Notes under the pieces: model-generated
Told to the model about the DNA's origin: nothing
The model's database searches: none
What the model saw: only the letters and a program-made list of their open reading frames with translations
Assembly (NCBI RefSeq): GCF_002101775.1
Contig: NZ_LQPI01000080.1
Location: 1 to 39,799 of the forward strand
Length of the DNA: 39,799 nucleotides
Direction of reading: 5' to 3'
Source: Mycolicibacter nonchromogenicus
Lineage (GTDB): Bacteria > Actinomycetota > Actinomycetes > Mycobacteriales > Mycobacteriaceae
Part shown: positions 7,449-15,378 of the stretch, one piece after another
Layout of the letters: each line of letters opens with the position of its first letter
How positions within the stretch are numbered: position 1 is the stretch's first letter
Position numbers and translations under genes: made by a program

Positions 7449-8312
7449 TCAGCTCAGGGCCGCGGCCAGCTGCCGCCACTGCTCGCGCGGGAACGCGCGC
7501 GGGTCGGCATCGAGCAGTTGCACGCAGACGTGGTCGGCCCCGGCGGCCTGGTGCTCGGCGACCCGGCTGAGCGCGGTCTCCGGGGTTCCCCAGGCGATGA
7601 TCGCGTCGAACAGCCGATCGCTGACCGAGGCGATGTCGTCGGCGGAGAAGCCTGACCGCAGCAGGTTGTTGGCGTAATTGGGCAGCGCCAGGTAGGAGCT
7701 GAGCCACTTGGTGCCGATCGCGCGGGCTTCGTCGCGGCCGGCGCAGAAGATCGCGGTCTGCTCAGGCAGCAGCAACGGTCCCTCGCCGAGCTGCTCGCGG
7801 GCGAACCGGGTGTGCTCCGGGGTGGTCAGGTAGGGGTGGGCGCCGCGGCTGCGGGTGGCGGCCAGGTCGAGCATCTTCGGGCCCAGTGCCGCCAGCACCC
7901 GCGACTCGACCGGCACGGGCGCCTCGGCGGCGTCGAGCCCGTCGAGAAACTCGCTCATGGCGCGCAGCGGGCGGCGGTATCGCCCGGGGTCCTTGGAGTC
8001 GATCAGCGGAGCATGGCTGACCCCGATGCCGAGCAGGAACCGATCACCGTGTGCGGCGGTCAGCGATGCGTAGGACGCCGCGACGTCGGCCGGGGTGTGC
8101 ATCCAGAGGTTGAGGATCCCGGTGGCGATGATCGCGTTGCGGGTGGCTGACAGCAGGTTGCCCACGGAGTCGAACACCGGGCCGCCGACGTCGGGAATCC
8201 ACAGCACGCCGAAGCCCAGTTCTTCCAATTCGGCGGCCGCTTCGGCGGCCTCACCCTGATCGCCGTAGCGCAGCGGCGCACTCCAGATCCCGACACCCGA
8301 TAGGTTCACCAT
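7449..8312 (-). CDS. LLM-class (luciferase-like) oxidoreductase, probably F420-dependent
   Basis: The 287-residue protein has the TIM-barrel pattern of bacterial luciferase-like monooxygenases: GVGIWSAPL at the N-terminus, GFGVLWIPDVGG near residues 33-45, and the LLGIGVSH strand near residue 93. The C-terminal portion resembles a mycobacterial subfamily (TIGR03620-type) of putative F420-dependent enzymes. The substrate is unknown. It lies 31 bases downstream of the SURF1 gene on the same strand and may be the last cistron of the ptkA-ptpA-SURF1 operon. It converges with fadD at its 3' end. Confidence 0.87.
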   Translation of the reverse strand: MVNLSGVGIWSAPLRYGDQGEAAEAAAELEELGFGVLWIPDVGGPVFDSVGNLLSATRNAIIATGILNLWMHTPADVAASYASLTAAHGDRFLLGIGVSHAPLIDSKDPGRYRRPLRAMSEFLDGLDAAEAPVPVESRVLAALGPKMLDLAATRSRGAHPYLTTPEHTRFAREQLGEGPLLLPEQTAIFCAGRDEARAIGTKWLSSYLALPNYANNLLRSGFSADDIASVSDRLFDAIIAWGTPETALSRVAEHQAAGADHVCVQLLDADPRAFPREQWRQLAAALS

Positions 8313-8343
8313 CGCCCCAGGATGGCACAGAGGTGTCGGGTCT

Positions 8344-9180
8344 TCAGCGGCGCCGGCCGTATCGGTCGGCGAGCTTCTGCTCGACGGTCATCGGTGGTGC
8401 GGGCTCCGCCGAGCCGGCCTGCGCCTGCACCGCGGAGCGCTCCTCGCGGCGGGCCCGCAGCTCGGCGAACGCGAAGTACCCCAGACCTATCGGCGCCAGG
8501 ATCCCGAACGCGATCCACTGAATGCCGTAGGACAGAAACGGCCCGGCATCCCGGCGCGGCAGCGCGATGACGCCCAATCCGCCGGGCTGATCTGCGACCA
8601 GCTGCAGGTAAGAACCGGTCAACGCAACACCGGTCACCTCCGCGACCTGTTCGGTGTTGATCGAGTACACCTGGCGAAAACCGTTCTCGGTGAACGGCTT
8701 CTTGCCTTCGATGGCACCCTGGGAATCACGCAGCCGAGCGGTGATGGTGACCTCGCCGTCCGGGGGTGCCGGAATCTCCGGCAGCCGCGAGCCACCGTCG
8801 TCGGTATGCACATAGCCACGGTTGACCAGCACGGTCGGCCCGCCTTTGACCGCGAACGGGGTCAGCACCTCCACCGCCGGCACCCCGTCGACACTTCGCA
8901 GCCGCACCAGCACCTGCGCATCGGCCAGGTAGCGCCCGGTGGCGGTCACCGGCCGCCACTGCTGCTCCGGTGCGGACGAATCCTGCTGCGGCAACACCGT
9001 GGTCACCGGCACCGGTTCGGCGGTCAGCGCGGCTTCGAGTTGGCTGTTCACCCGTGAGGTCTCGGTGTTCTTGCCCAGTTGCCACGGCGCCAGCACGGTG
9101 AGGCACAGGTAGGCGAAGCCCAGCACCACCGCCGCCAGAGCCAGCCAGCTCGGGCGCAGCAGGAACGCCAGGCGTCGCAT
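8344..9180 (-). CDS. SURF1 family protein (cytochrome c oxidase assembly), Rv2235-like
   Basis: SURF1 proteins are membrane proteins that help assemble the haem-copper terminal oxidase. The 278-residue product has the expected two-helix layout: one membrane segment at about residues 9-33 and a second near residues 225-245 (YGIQWIAFGILAPIGLGYFAF), with a soluble external domain between them. The motif PVLVNRGYV-like segment (PTVLVNRGYVHTDDG) is typical. Length and order match M. tuberculosis Rv2235. The ATG overlaps the ptpA stop by one base (TGATG on the coding strand), so translation is coupled. A charged C-terminal tail follows the second helix. Confidence 0.92.
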   Translation of the reverse strand: MRRLAFLLRPSWLALAAVVLGFAYLCLTVLAPWQLGKNTETSRVNSQLEAALTAEPVPVTTVLPQQDSSAPEQQWRPVTATGRYLADAQVLVRLRSVDGVPAVEVLTPFAVKGGPTVLVNRGYVHTDDGGSRLPEIPAPPDGEVTITARLRDSQGAIEGKKPFTENGFRQVYSINTEQVAEVTGVALTGSYLQLVADQPGGLGVIALPRRDAGPFLSYGIQWIAFGILAPIGLGYFAFAELRARREERSAVQAQAGSAEPAPPMTVEQKLADRYGRRR

Positions 9181-9674
9181 CAGCCGCTCTCGCCCAGCGC
9201 CAGCTGACCGTCGACCCAGTCGTGTAGGCCGGGCAGCGCGGCGGCGATGACGTTGAACGCCCGCACGAAGTCGTCGTGGTCGCCGTAGTAGGGGTCATCG
9301 ACGTCGGGCACGGCCGCACCCGAACGCGGGTCGAAGGACCGCAGCATCCGGATCCGTTCGGCCGGAATGCCCAATCCCCGCAGCAGCCCGACATGGTTGC
9401 GTCCCAGCGCCACCACCAGGTCCGCGGCCTCGTGGTCGGGGCCGACCTGGGCGGCGCAATGCTCCACCGGGTAGCCGTTGTCGCGCAGCACCCGGTTGGC
9501 GCGCTCGTCGGCGCCCTTGCCCACGTGCCAACCGGCGGTGCCGGCGCTGGTCACCCGCACGGTGCCTGCCAGCCCGCGCTGTGCGAGCTGGTGGGCGAAC
9601 ATCTTCTCGGCCATCGGCGAGCGGCAGATGTTTCCGGTGCAGACGAACGTGACATGCAGCAGCGGCTCAGACAC
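9180..9674 (-). CDS. ptpA: Low-molecular-weight protein-tyrosine phosphatase PtpA
   Basis: PtpA is a secreted tyrosine phosphatase; in M. tuberculosis it acts on host trafficking proteins. The 164-residue protein matches the family length of 163. The phosphate loop is CTGNICRS, with the nucleophilic cysteine at residue 12 and arginine at 18, and the acid loop DDPYYGDHDDF carries the catalytic aspartate and the two tyrosines that PtkA phosphorylates in M. tuberculosis. No classical signal peptide is present, as in the known protein. The GTG at 9674 aligns with the family start; the open frame upstream is shadow sequence of ptkA. It overlaps the ptkA end by 8 bases and the SURF1 start by 1 base. 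Confidence 0.95.
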   Translation of the reverse strand: MSEPLLHVTFVCTGNICRSPMAEKMFAHQLAQRGLAGTVRVTSAGTAGWHVGKGADERANRVLRDNGYPVEHCAAQVGPDHEAADLVVALGRNHVGLLRGLGIPAERIRMLRSFDPRSGAAVPDVDDPYYGDHDDFVRAFNVIAAALPGLHDWVDGQLALGESG

Positions 9675-10350
9675 CGAGCACCTCTCGTAGTTCGGCGACG
9701 GTCTGCACGCGGGCAAGCGGACCGCCGGGGGAATCCGGACCGGCATCGGCGGTGTCCGCATAGTCGCCGTAGCCGTAGCCCCAGCCGACCAGCACCGTGT
9801 CGATACCGTGCGCGGCCGCACCGTCCACGTCGTGGCGTCGGTCGCCCACCATCAGCACCCGCTCGGGCAGTGGTTCCAGCTGATCCAGAGCATGGGCCAC
9901 CACATCGGACTTCGCGGATCGGACGCCGTCGACACTGGCGCCGGCCACCACCTCGAAATACCCGTCGAGCCCGAAATGGGCGAGGATCCTGCGCGCTGTC
10001 GGCTCCACCTTGGAGGTGGCCACGGCCAACCGGACCCCAGCGTCCCGCAGGTCACTCAGCAGCGCGGCGACGCCGTCGAACATGGTGTTCATCTGCCAGC
10101 CGCGGCTGGTGTAGTCGGCGCGGTAGGCGGCGACCGCGGCCTCGGTCTGCTCGCCGAGTCCCATCGCGGCCAGCGTGTGGTGCATGGGCGGGCCGACGAG
10201 CCGCGCAGCCAGATCACCCTCGGGAATCGGTGCGCCGATGTGGTTCAGCGCGTGGCGGAAGCTGGCGACGATCCCGGCCGCGGAGTCGGTCAAGGTGCCG
10301 TCGAGGTCGAAGATCACCAATTCGGCGGCGGCGGTGCTGGTGCGCGTCAC
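9667..10350 (-). CDS. ptkA: HAD-family tyrosine kinase PtkA
   Basis: This 227-residue haloacid-dehalogenase-fold protein matches M. tuberculosis PtkA (Rv2232), which phosphorylates PtpA. The core motifs are FDLDGTLTDS (motif I, aspartates at about residues 15 and 17), VATSK (motif II) with the downstream lysine, and MVGDRRHDVDGA (motif IV). The YGYGDY segment is near the C-terminus. I start it at the GTG at 10350. The frame is open to 10437, but that would overlap the divergent NIF3 gene, and the disordered N-terminal extension of M. tuberculosis PtkA (291 residues) is not clearly conserved here. A longer form is therefore possible. Its end overlaps ptpA by 8 bases, keeping kinase and phosphatase in one operon. 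Confidence 0.9.
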   Translation of the reverse strand: MTRTSTAAAELVIFDLDGTLTDSAAGIVASFRHALNHIGAPIPEGDLAARLVGPPMHHTLAAMGLGEQTEAAVAAYRADYTSRGWQMNTMFDGVAALLSDLRDAGVRLAVATSKVEPTARRILAHFGLDGYFEVVAGASVDGVRSAKSDVVAHALDQLEPLPERVLMVGDRRHDVDGAAAHGIDTVLVGWGYGYGDYADTADAGPDSPGGPLARVQTVAELREVLGV

Positions 10351-10411
10351 GGTCCCATTGTCCCCGACGTGCGCGGAGAGCTCGTCGGGTGGCGCACTAC
10401 TGTCTTGCAGT

Positions 10412-11545
10412 GTGACCGCGCGGCTTGCTGACGTCATCGACGTACTGGATGCGGCCTACCCGCCCGGGCTGGCCCACTCCTGGGACTCGGTCGGGCTGGT
10501 CTGCGGCGACCCGGACGACCTGGTGAGCTCGGTGACCATCGCGGTCGACGCCACCGCGGCGGTGGTCGACGAAGTGCCCGACGGCGGCCTGCTGCTGGCC
10601 CACCATCCATTACTGCTGCGCGGGGTGGACACCGTGGCGGCCAGCACCCCCAAGGGTTCGCTGGTGCACCGGCTGATCCGGACCGGTCGGGCGCTGTTCA
10701 CCGCCCACACCAACGCCGACGCGGCCTCGCCCGGCGTCTCCGACGCGCTGGCGGCAGCGCTCGGGTTGACCGTCGAGTCGGTACTCGAGCCGGCCGAGTC
10801 GCGCGCTGACACCGACAAGTGGGTGATCTACACCCCGGCAGAGCACGCCGAGGCGGTGCGGGCCGCGGTGTTCGCCGCCGGCGCCGGCCACATCGGTGAC
10901 TACGCGCAGTGCAGTTGGAGTGTGCCGGGCACCGGCCAATTCCTGCCCGGCGCCGGTGCGACGCCGGCGATCGGACGAGTGGGCGACGTTGAGCGCGTTC
11001 CCGAGGACCGCGTCGAAGTGGTGGCGCCGGCGCGGGCGCGCGCGGCGATTCACGCGGCGCTGCGGGCCGCCCACCCCTACGAAGAGCCGGCGTTCGACAT
11101 CTTCGCGTTGCAGCCGCTGCCCGCCGGGGTGGGAATCGGCCGGGTCGGCAGTCTGGCGACCCCGGAGCCGTTGAGCGCGTTCGTCGGCCGTGTTGCCGCG
11201 GGGCTGCCGGCCACCTCGTGGGGTGTGCGCGCCTCGGGTGACCCCGACGCGGCGGTCTCGCGGGTGGCGGTCTGCGGCGGCGCGGGGGATTCCCTGCTGG
11301 ATGCTGCGGCTGCCGCCGGCGCCCAGGTCTACGTCACCGCGGACCTGCGGCACCATCCGGCTGACGAGCATTCGCGCCGGTCTGCGATGGCACTGGTGGA
11401 CGTGGCCCATTGGGCCAGTGAATACCCGTGGTGCGCGCAAGCCGCCGACATACTCGAATCGCATTTCGGTGCGACATTGCCGGTGCGTGTCAGCACGCTG
11501 CGCACCGACCCCTGGAATCTCGCGCATGAAGGAGATCGGTCATGA
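10412..11545 (+). CDS. NIF3 / DUF34 family protein (GTP cyclohydrolase I type 2), Rv2230c-like
   Basis: The 377-residue protein belongs to the NIF3-like metal-binding family. Its N-terminal half has SWDSVGLVCGDP and LLAHHPLLLRG (metal-binding histidines), and the C-terminal half has VCGGAGDS, YVTADLRHH and DVAHWASE, which complete the dinuclear metal site. The middle part inserts a PII-like domain, typical of the longer members. The precise reaction is not settled despite the cyclohydrolase name. The GTG at 10412 aligns with the M. tuberculosis Rv2230c start. A TACTGT box at 10398-10403 is 8 bases upstream and there is no ribosome site, so the message is probably leaderless. In M. tuberculosis cobC precedes this gene; here it does not. 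The stop overlaps the next ATG (ATGA). Confidence 0.93.
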   Translation: MTARLADVIDVLDAAYPPGLAHSWDSVGLVCGDPDDLVSSVTIAVDATAAVVDEVPDGGLLLAHHPLLLRGVDTVAASTPKGSLVHRLIRTGRALFTAHTNADAASPGVSDALAAALGLTVESVLEPAESRADTDKWVIYTPAEHAEAVRAAVFAAGAGHIGDYAQCSWSVPGTGQFLPGAGATPAIGRVGDVERVPEDRVEVVAPARARAAIHAALRAAHPYEEPAFDIFALQPLPAGVGIGRVGSLATPEPLSAFVGRVAAGLPATSWGVRASGDPDAAVSRVAVCGGAGDSLLDAAAAAGAQVYVTADLRHHPADEHSRRSAMALVDVAHWASEYPWCAQAADILESHFGATLPVRVSTLRTDPWNLAHEGDRS

Positions 11546-12276
11546 AGGCTGCTGTAGAGCAACAACGTTCGCTGTTGGAATTGCTGGAGCTGGATGCCGA
11601 GTTGGCGCGGATGGCGCACCGCGCCGGCCATCTGCCCGAGCAGCAGGACCGTGAGCGCATCCAGGCCGAGCACACCGCGGCCGCCGACCGGCTGGCCGCG
11701 CTGGAGTTGGCCTTGGAGGACTTGGACGCTCAAGCCGGTCGTCTCGAATCGGAGATCGACGCGGTGCGCCAACGCGAAAGCCGTGACCGCGCCCTGCTGG
11801 ATTCCGGGCAGGCCAGCGCCAAGCAGGTCGTCGATCTGCAGCATGAGCTGGAGACGCTGCAGAAGCGCCAGTCCAGCCTGGAGGACTCGCTGCTGGAGTT
11901 GATGGAGCAGCGCGAGCAGCTGCAGACCCAGGCGGACGCGGAAGCAACCGTGATCGAAGGCCTGGACGCCGATTTGGCTCGGGTCCAGGAGGCGGTCGAC
12001 ACCGCCCTGACCGAGATCGAGACCACCCGGGCGCAGCGCGCGGCCAGCCGCGACGAGCTGGCCGCCACGATCGACGCCGAGCTGCTGGCACTTTACGAAC
12101 GGCAGCGGGCTTCCAGCGGGGTCGGCGCGGGCCCGCTGCGCGGGGGACAGTGCGGCGCCTGCCGCATCGAGATCGACCGCGGTGAGCTGGCCCGTATCTC
12201 GGCGGCGGCTCCCGAGGAGGTGCTGCGCTGCCCGGAGTGCAACGCAATCCTGCTGCGGGTCAAGGACTTCGGCTAG
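11542..12276 (+). CDS. Coiled-coil protein with C-terminal C4 zinc ribbon, Rv2229c-like
   Basis: About 180 residues of heptad-rich coiled coil (many Leu, Glu, Gln and Arg; QHELETLQKRQSSLEDSLLEL is a clear stretch) are followed by a C-terminal zinc ribbon, CGACRIEI ... RCPECNAILLR. The two CxxC pairs place four zinc ligands around residues 202-237. The family is widespread in actinobacteria next to the NIF3 and RNase H genes, and its role is unproven; nucleic-acid or protein binding is plausible. The length is 244 residues. The ATG overlaps the NIF3 stop by four bases, and AAGGAG at 11529-11534 gives a good ribosome site, so the pair is coupled. Confidence 0.92.
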   Translation: MKAAVEQQRSLLELLELDAELARMAHRAGHLPEQQDRERIQAEHTAAADRLAALELALEDLDAQAGRLESEIDAVRQRESRDRALLDSGQASAKQVVDLQHELETLQKRQSSLEDSLLELMEQREQLQTQADAEATVIEGLDADLARVQEAVDTALTEIETTRAQRAASRDELAATIDAELLALYERQRASSGVGAGPLRGGQCGACRIEIDRGELARISAAAPEEVLRCPECNAILLRVKDFG

Positions 12277-12301
12277 CGCGCTGGCCGGCGAAGGTAGTGG
12301 G

Positions 12302-13411
12302 ATGAAAGTAGTTGTCGAAGCCGACGGAGGGTCGCGGGGCAACCCGGGCCCGGCCGGCTACGGGGCGGTGGTGTGGTCCGCCGATCACTCGACGGTGCTC
12401 GCCGAGGCCAAGGAGGCCATCGGTGTCGCCACCAACAATGTTGCCGAATACCGGGGCCTGGTCGCGGGACTGACCGAGGCGGCCCGGTTGGGCGCCGCTG
12501 AGGTCGCGGTCTTCATGGACTCCAAGCTGGTGGTCGAGCAGATGGCCGGTCGGTGGAAGGTCAAGCACCCCGACCTGATCCCGCTGCACCGGCAGGCCCG
12601 CGAGCTGGCGTCGAGATTCGACCACGTCCGCTACTCCTGGATTCCGCGGGAGAAGAATTCCCATGCCGACCGCCTCGCCAACCAGGCGATGGACGCCGCC
12701 CAAAAGGGTGAGGTGACAGACAGCGCTGACCCCGACCCCGACCCGAAGCCGGCCCGGAAGGCGCCCGCGCCGGCGGCTCCCGGTTGGACCGGCGCCACCG
12801 GAACGCCGACCCGGCTGCTGCTGCTGCGGCACGGCCAGACTGAGTTGTCGGTGAACCGGCGCTACTCCGGACGCGGCAACCCGCCGCTGACCGACATCGG
12901 CCGGCGACAGGCCAATGCGGCGGCGCGCTACCTCGCCGAGCGCGGCGGCATCGCAGCAGTCATCAGTTCGCCGCTGCAGCGTTGCCGCGACACCGCCGAG
13001 GCGGCCGCCCGGCAGCTCCGGTTGGAAGTGACAGTCGATGAAGACCTGACCGAGACCGACTTCGGTGCCTGGGAGGGCCTGACTTTCGCCGAGGCCGCCG
13101 AGCGCGATCCCGACCTGCACCGCCGCTGGTTGAAGGACACCTCCACCCAGCCTCCCGGCGGCGAAAGCTTCGATGCCGTGCAGCAGCGGGTGGCAGCCGC
13201 GCGCGACCGAATCGTCGCCGACCACGCCGGCAGCACCGTCCTGGTGGTGTCGCACGTGACACCGATCAAGACCGTGCTGCGCCTGGCGCTGGACGCCGGC
13301 CCCGCCATCTTGTACCGGCTGCACCTGGACCTCGCCTCGCTGAGCATCGCCGAGTTTTACGGCGACGGGCCCTCCTCGGTGCGCCTGGTGAATCAGACGG
13401 CCTACCTGTAG
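12302..13411 (+). CDS. Bifunctional RNase H / histidine phosphatase, Rv2228c-like
   Basis: This 369-residue fusion has an N-terminal type I RNase H domain, which cuts RNA in RNA-DNA hybrids, with catalytic Asp8, Glu49 and Asp73 visible in VEADGGSRGNPG, NNVAEYRG and FMDSKLV. After a linker rich in Asp, Pro and Ala (about residues 140-160) comes a phosphoglycerate-mutase-like histidine phosphatase domain, with the RHG motif near residues 175-178, FGAWEGLTF in the middle and the second histidine in VVSHVTPIK. In M. tuberculosis the equivalent fusion has RNase H and CobC-like alpha-ribazole phosphatase activity. Since cobC and cobD are missing nearby, that phosphatase activity could matter here. 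It lies 25 bases after the zinc-ribbon gene, probably in the same operon. Confidence 0.95.
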   Translation: MKVVVEADGGSRGNPGPAGYGAVVWSADHSTVLAEAKEAIGVATNNVAEYRGLVAGLTEAARLGAAEVAVFMDSKLVVEQMAGRWKVKHPDLIPLHRQARELASRFDHVRYSWIPREKNSHADRLANQAMDAAQKGEVTDSADPDPDPKPARKAPAPAAPGWTGATGTPTRLLLLRHGQTELSVNRRYSGRGNPPLTDIGRRQANAAARYLAERGGIAAVISSPLQRCRDTAEAAARQLRLEVTVDEDLTETDFGAWEGLTFAEAAERDPDLHRRWLKDTSTQPPGGESFDAVQQRVAAARDRIVADHAGSTVLVVSHVTPIKTVLRLALDAGPAILYRLHLDLASLSIAEFYGDGPSSVRLVNQTAYL

Positions 13412-13427
13412 CCGGCCGGCCTGCGCG

Positions 13428-14003
13428 TTACTCGTGTAGGTGTACGCGCTCGCCGTGGGTTCCGAAGATCACGATCGCCTCGGCGGGTCCGTCCGCGGCG
13501 CCGAACCAATGCGGTGTCCAGGTGGAGAACTCGACGGCCTCACCGGGGCCGATCAAGAAATCGTCGTCGCCCAGCACCAGCCGGAGCCGGCCGGACAACA
13601 CGTACATCCATTCGTGGCCCTCGTGCACCGGCAACTCGGCGGGACGACGACGGCGCACCCCCACCCGGATTTTGAAGGCATGCAGACCGCCGGCCGGACC
13701 GTGCCGGGTCAGCGGCCAATAGGTGATGCCGTTGTGGCTGTGCGAGCTGCCGCGCACCCGCGGGTCCTGCTGCTGCGGGGCGCGCAGCAACTCATCGGTG
13801 CTGACCGAGAGCGCCTCGGCCAGCCGGGGCAGATGATCCAGCGCCAGGCGCCGCTTGCCTGACTCCAGCCTGCTCAACGTCGAGACGTCGATACGCGCGC
13901 GCGTCGCCACGTCCTCCAGGGTCAGCCCCTGCCGGGTGCGCAACTCACGCAGCCGTCGCCGCACCCGCAGATCGACGCCACCGTCGTCGGTGCTTGCCTG
14001 CAT
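13428..14003 (-). CDS. XRE-family regulator with C-terminal cupin domain
   Basis: The 191-residue protein has an N-terminal helix-turn-helix of the Cro/C1 type (residues about 15-70: LRELRTRQGLTLEDVATRARIDVSTLSRLESGKRRL is the core) and a C-terminal cupin barrel (about 100-190) with HEGHEWMYVLSG and GPGEAVEFSTWTPHWFG. This is the architecture of SutR/PuuR-type regulators, in which the cupin is thought to sense a small ligand. It diverges from the peptide and UPF0324 exporter genes. The start codon lies inside a 15-bp inverted repeat that recurs near 15388, so I infer that it represses itself and the neighbours. No ribosome site precedes the ATG; a leaderless message is likely. The ligand is unknown; a sulfur compound is a guess from the exporter and from E. 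coli SutR. Confidence 0.9.
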   Translation of the reverse strand: MQASTDDGGVDLRVRRRLRELRTRQGLTLEDVATRARIDVSTLSRLESGKRRLALDHLPRLAEALSVSTDELLRAPQQQDPRVRGSSHSHNGITYWPLTRHGPAGGLHAFKIRVGVRRRRPAELPVHEGHEWMYVLSGRLRLVLGDDDFLIGPGEAVEFSTWTPHWFGAADGPAEAIVIFGTHGERVHLHE

Positions 14004-14008
14004 AGCAA
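13994..14008. promoter_or_regulatory. Candidate XRE-cupin operator, copy 1
   Basis: TTGCCTGCATAGCAA forms an inverted repeat (TTGC and GCAA arms) over the start codon of the XRE-cupin gene. It matches 13 of 15 bases of TTGCCTGGATGGCAA at 15381-15395. Further TTGCC and GGCAA half-sites lie at 14015-14019 and 14036-14040 in the same divergent region, the first 21 bases from the operator's TTGCC. Confidence 0.6.
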
Positions 14009-14102
14009 CTCAGGTTGCCAGCACTCCAGGCGGACGGCAAGCATGCGCATCCCATTTCAGAGACGGTGATTCGAACTCTGTCGTCCCGCCCCGGCGGTGT
14101 CA

Positions 14103-14108
14103 TAGCGT
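14103..14108 (+). promoter_or_regulatory. Probable -10 box of the peptide-exporter operon
   Basis: TAGCGT matches the mycobacterial TANNNT -10 pattern and lies 32 bases before the small ATG at 14141. No convincing -35 box is visible 17 bases upstream. The operator half-sites at 14005-14040 lie further upstream. Confidence 0.4.
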
Positions 14109-14140
14109 TACGCGCGCGAACCGTTGAAGAGAGGCCGCAG

Positions 14141-14236
14141 ATGAAGTGGTTGGGCGTGGACGGATGGGCGAACCTGCTGGTGGGTGTGCTCATTGTGCTG
14201 GCGTTGGCAGATCTGCTCCCGAAGATTCCGTGGTGA
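14141..14236 (+). CDS. 31-residue single-pass membrane peptide
   Basis: This short frame encodes a peptide with a Lys/Trp N-terminus and one hydrophobic helix (NLLVGVLIVLALADLLPKIPW). GAGG at 14131-14134 gives a ribosome site 6 bases before the ATG. It ends 5 bases before the ATG of the UPF0324 exporter, and the exporter also has a GTG that overlaps its stop (GTGA). The position, ribosome site and membrane character suggest a small partner subunit or a coupling peptide. I do not recognise a family, and it is too short to be sure of coding. Confidence 0.5.
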   Translation: MKWLGVDGWANLLVGVLIVLALADLLPKIPW

Positions 14237-14241
14237 GGGAC

Positions 14242-15363
14242 ATGACCACCGCACATCTGGATTCCGACCAGGCCGACTCCGACGCGATCTTCACCAGCCG
14301 GCGTCCGCTGGACTATCTGCCCGGGTTCGCCCTGCTGCTGACCGTCGGGCTGCTCGGCAAGTACGCCCAGCGGTGGTGGCTGGAGCTGGGCCATCACCTG
14401 CACGTGACGGTGCCCGACATCGAATACGTGTTGTGGGCCATCGTCATCGGACTCGTGATCCGAAACACCGTCGGGCTGCACCGGATCTTTCTGCCCGGCG
14501 TGCTGACCTACGAATTCTGGCTCAAGGTCGGCATCGTGGCGCTGGGCTCGCGATTCGTGCTGGGCGACATCGCCAAACTGGGTGGTATCAGCTTGATTCA
14601 GATCCTGCTCGACATGACGATCGCCGGCGCGATAATCCTTGGTGCGGCTCATCTTTTCGGCTTGTCGGGCAAGCTCGGTTCGCTGCTGGCCATCGGCACC
14701 TCGATCTGCGGGGTGTCGGCGATCATCGCGTCGAAGGGCGCCATCCGGGCCAAGAACTCCGACGTCAGCTATGCGATTGCCGCCATCCTGGCGCTGGGCG
14801 CAGTGGCCCTGTTCGTGTTGCCGCCGCTGGGCCATCTGATCGGGTTGAGCGACCACGAGTGCGGGCTGTGGGCAGGCCTGTCGGTGGACAACACCGCGGA
14901 GACGACCGCCACCGGTTACCTGTTCTCTGAGGAGGCCGGCAAGATCGCGGTGCTGGTGAAATCCGTACGCAATGCCCTGATCGGGTTTGTGGTCCTGGGT
15001 TTTGCGCTGTACTGGGCGGCGCGCGGGCAGGCCGACCAGGTGGCATCCGGCTACCGGGCCAAGGCGGTGTTCCTCTGGCGCCAGTTCCCCAAATTCGTTC
15101 TGGGATTCCTGGTGGTGTCGACGGTGGCCACGCTGGGATGGCTGGACAAGGCTCAACTGACCAGCCTGGGCAACGTGTCGAGGTGGGCGTTCCTGCTGAC
15201 GTTCGCCGGCGTCGGTTTGTCCACAGACTTTCGGCAGATCGCCCGCGCGGGGTGGCGGCCCCTGCTGGTGGCTGTCATCGGCTTGGTGGTGGTTGCCACG
15301 GTGTCGCTGGGGCTGGTGCTGGTGACCTCGCGGTGGCTGGGCTGGGGCGTGGCCGCCTCCTGA
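14242..15363 (+). CDS. UPF0324 (YeiH-type) membrane protein, putative sulfate exporter
   Basis: The 373-residue polytopic protein has about ten membrane segments after a short acidic N-terminus. The family motif GTSICGVSAIIA is near residues 152-163, and conserved polar stretches SVDNTAETTATGYLFSEEAG and FAGVGLSTDF follow. UPF0324 members are annotated as putative sulfate or sulfonate exporters on genetic context; transport has rarely been shown. The start could also be the GTG at 14233 that overlaps the peptide stop; I prefer the ATG at 14242, but the call is uncertain. Divergence from an XRE-cupin gene supports ligand-controlled efflux. A strong palindrome directly follows the stop. Confidence 0.88.
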   Translation: MTTAHLDSDQADSDAIFTSRRPLDYLPGFALLLTVGLLGKYAQRWWLELGHHLHVTVPDIEYVLWAIVIGLVIRNTVGLHRIFLPGVLTYEFWLKVGIVALGSRFVLGDIAKLGGISLIQILLDMTIAGAIILGAAHLFGLSGKLGSLLAIGTSICGVSAIIASKGAIRAKNSDVSYAIAAILALGAVALFVLPPLGHLIGLSDHECGLWAGLSVDNTAETTATGYLFSEEAGKIAVLVKSVRNALIGFVVLGFALYWAARGQADQVASGYRAKAVFLWRQFPKFVLGFLVVSTVATLGWLDKAQLTSLGNVSRWAFLLTFAGVGLSTDFRQIARAGWRPLLVAVIGLVVVATVSLGLVLVTSRWLGWGVAAS

Positions 15364-15378
15364 ACCGGGCGGGGGAGT

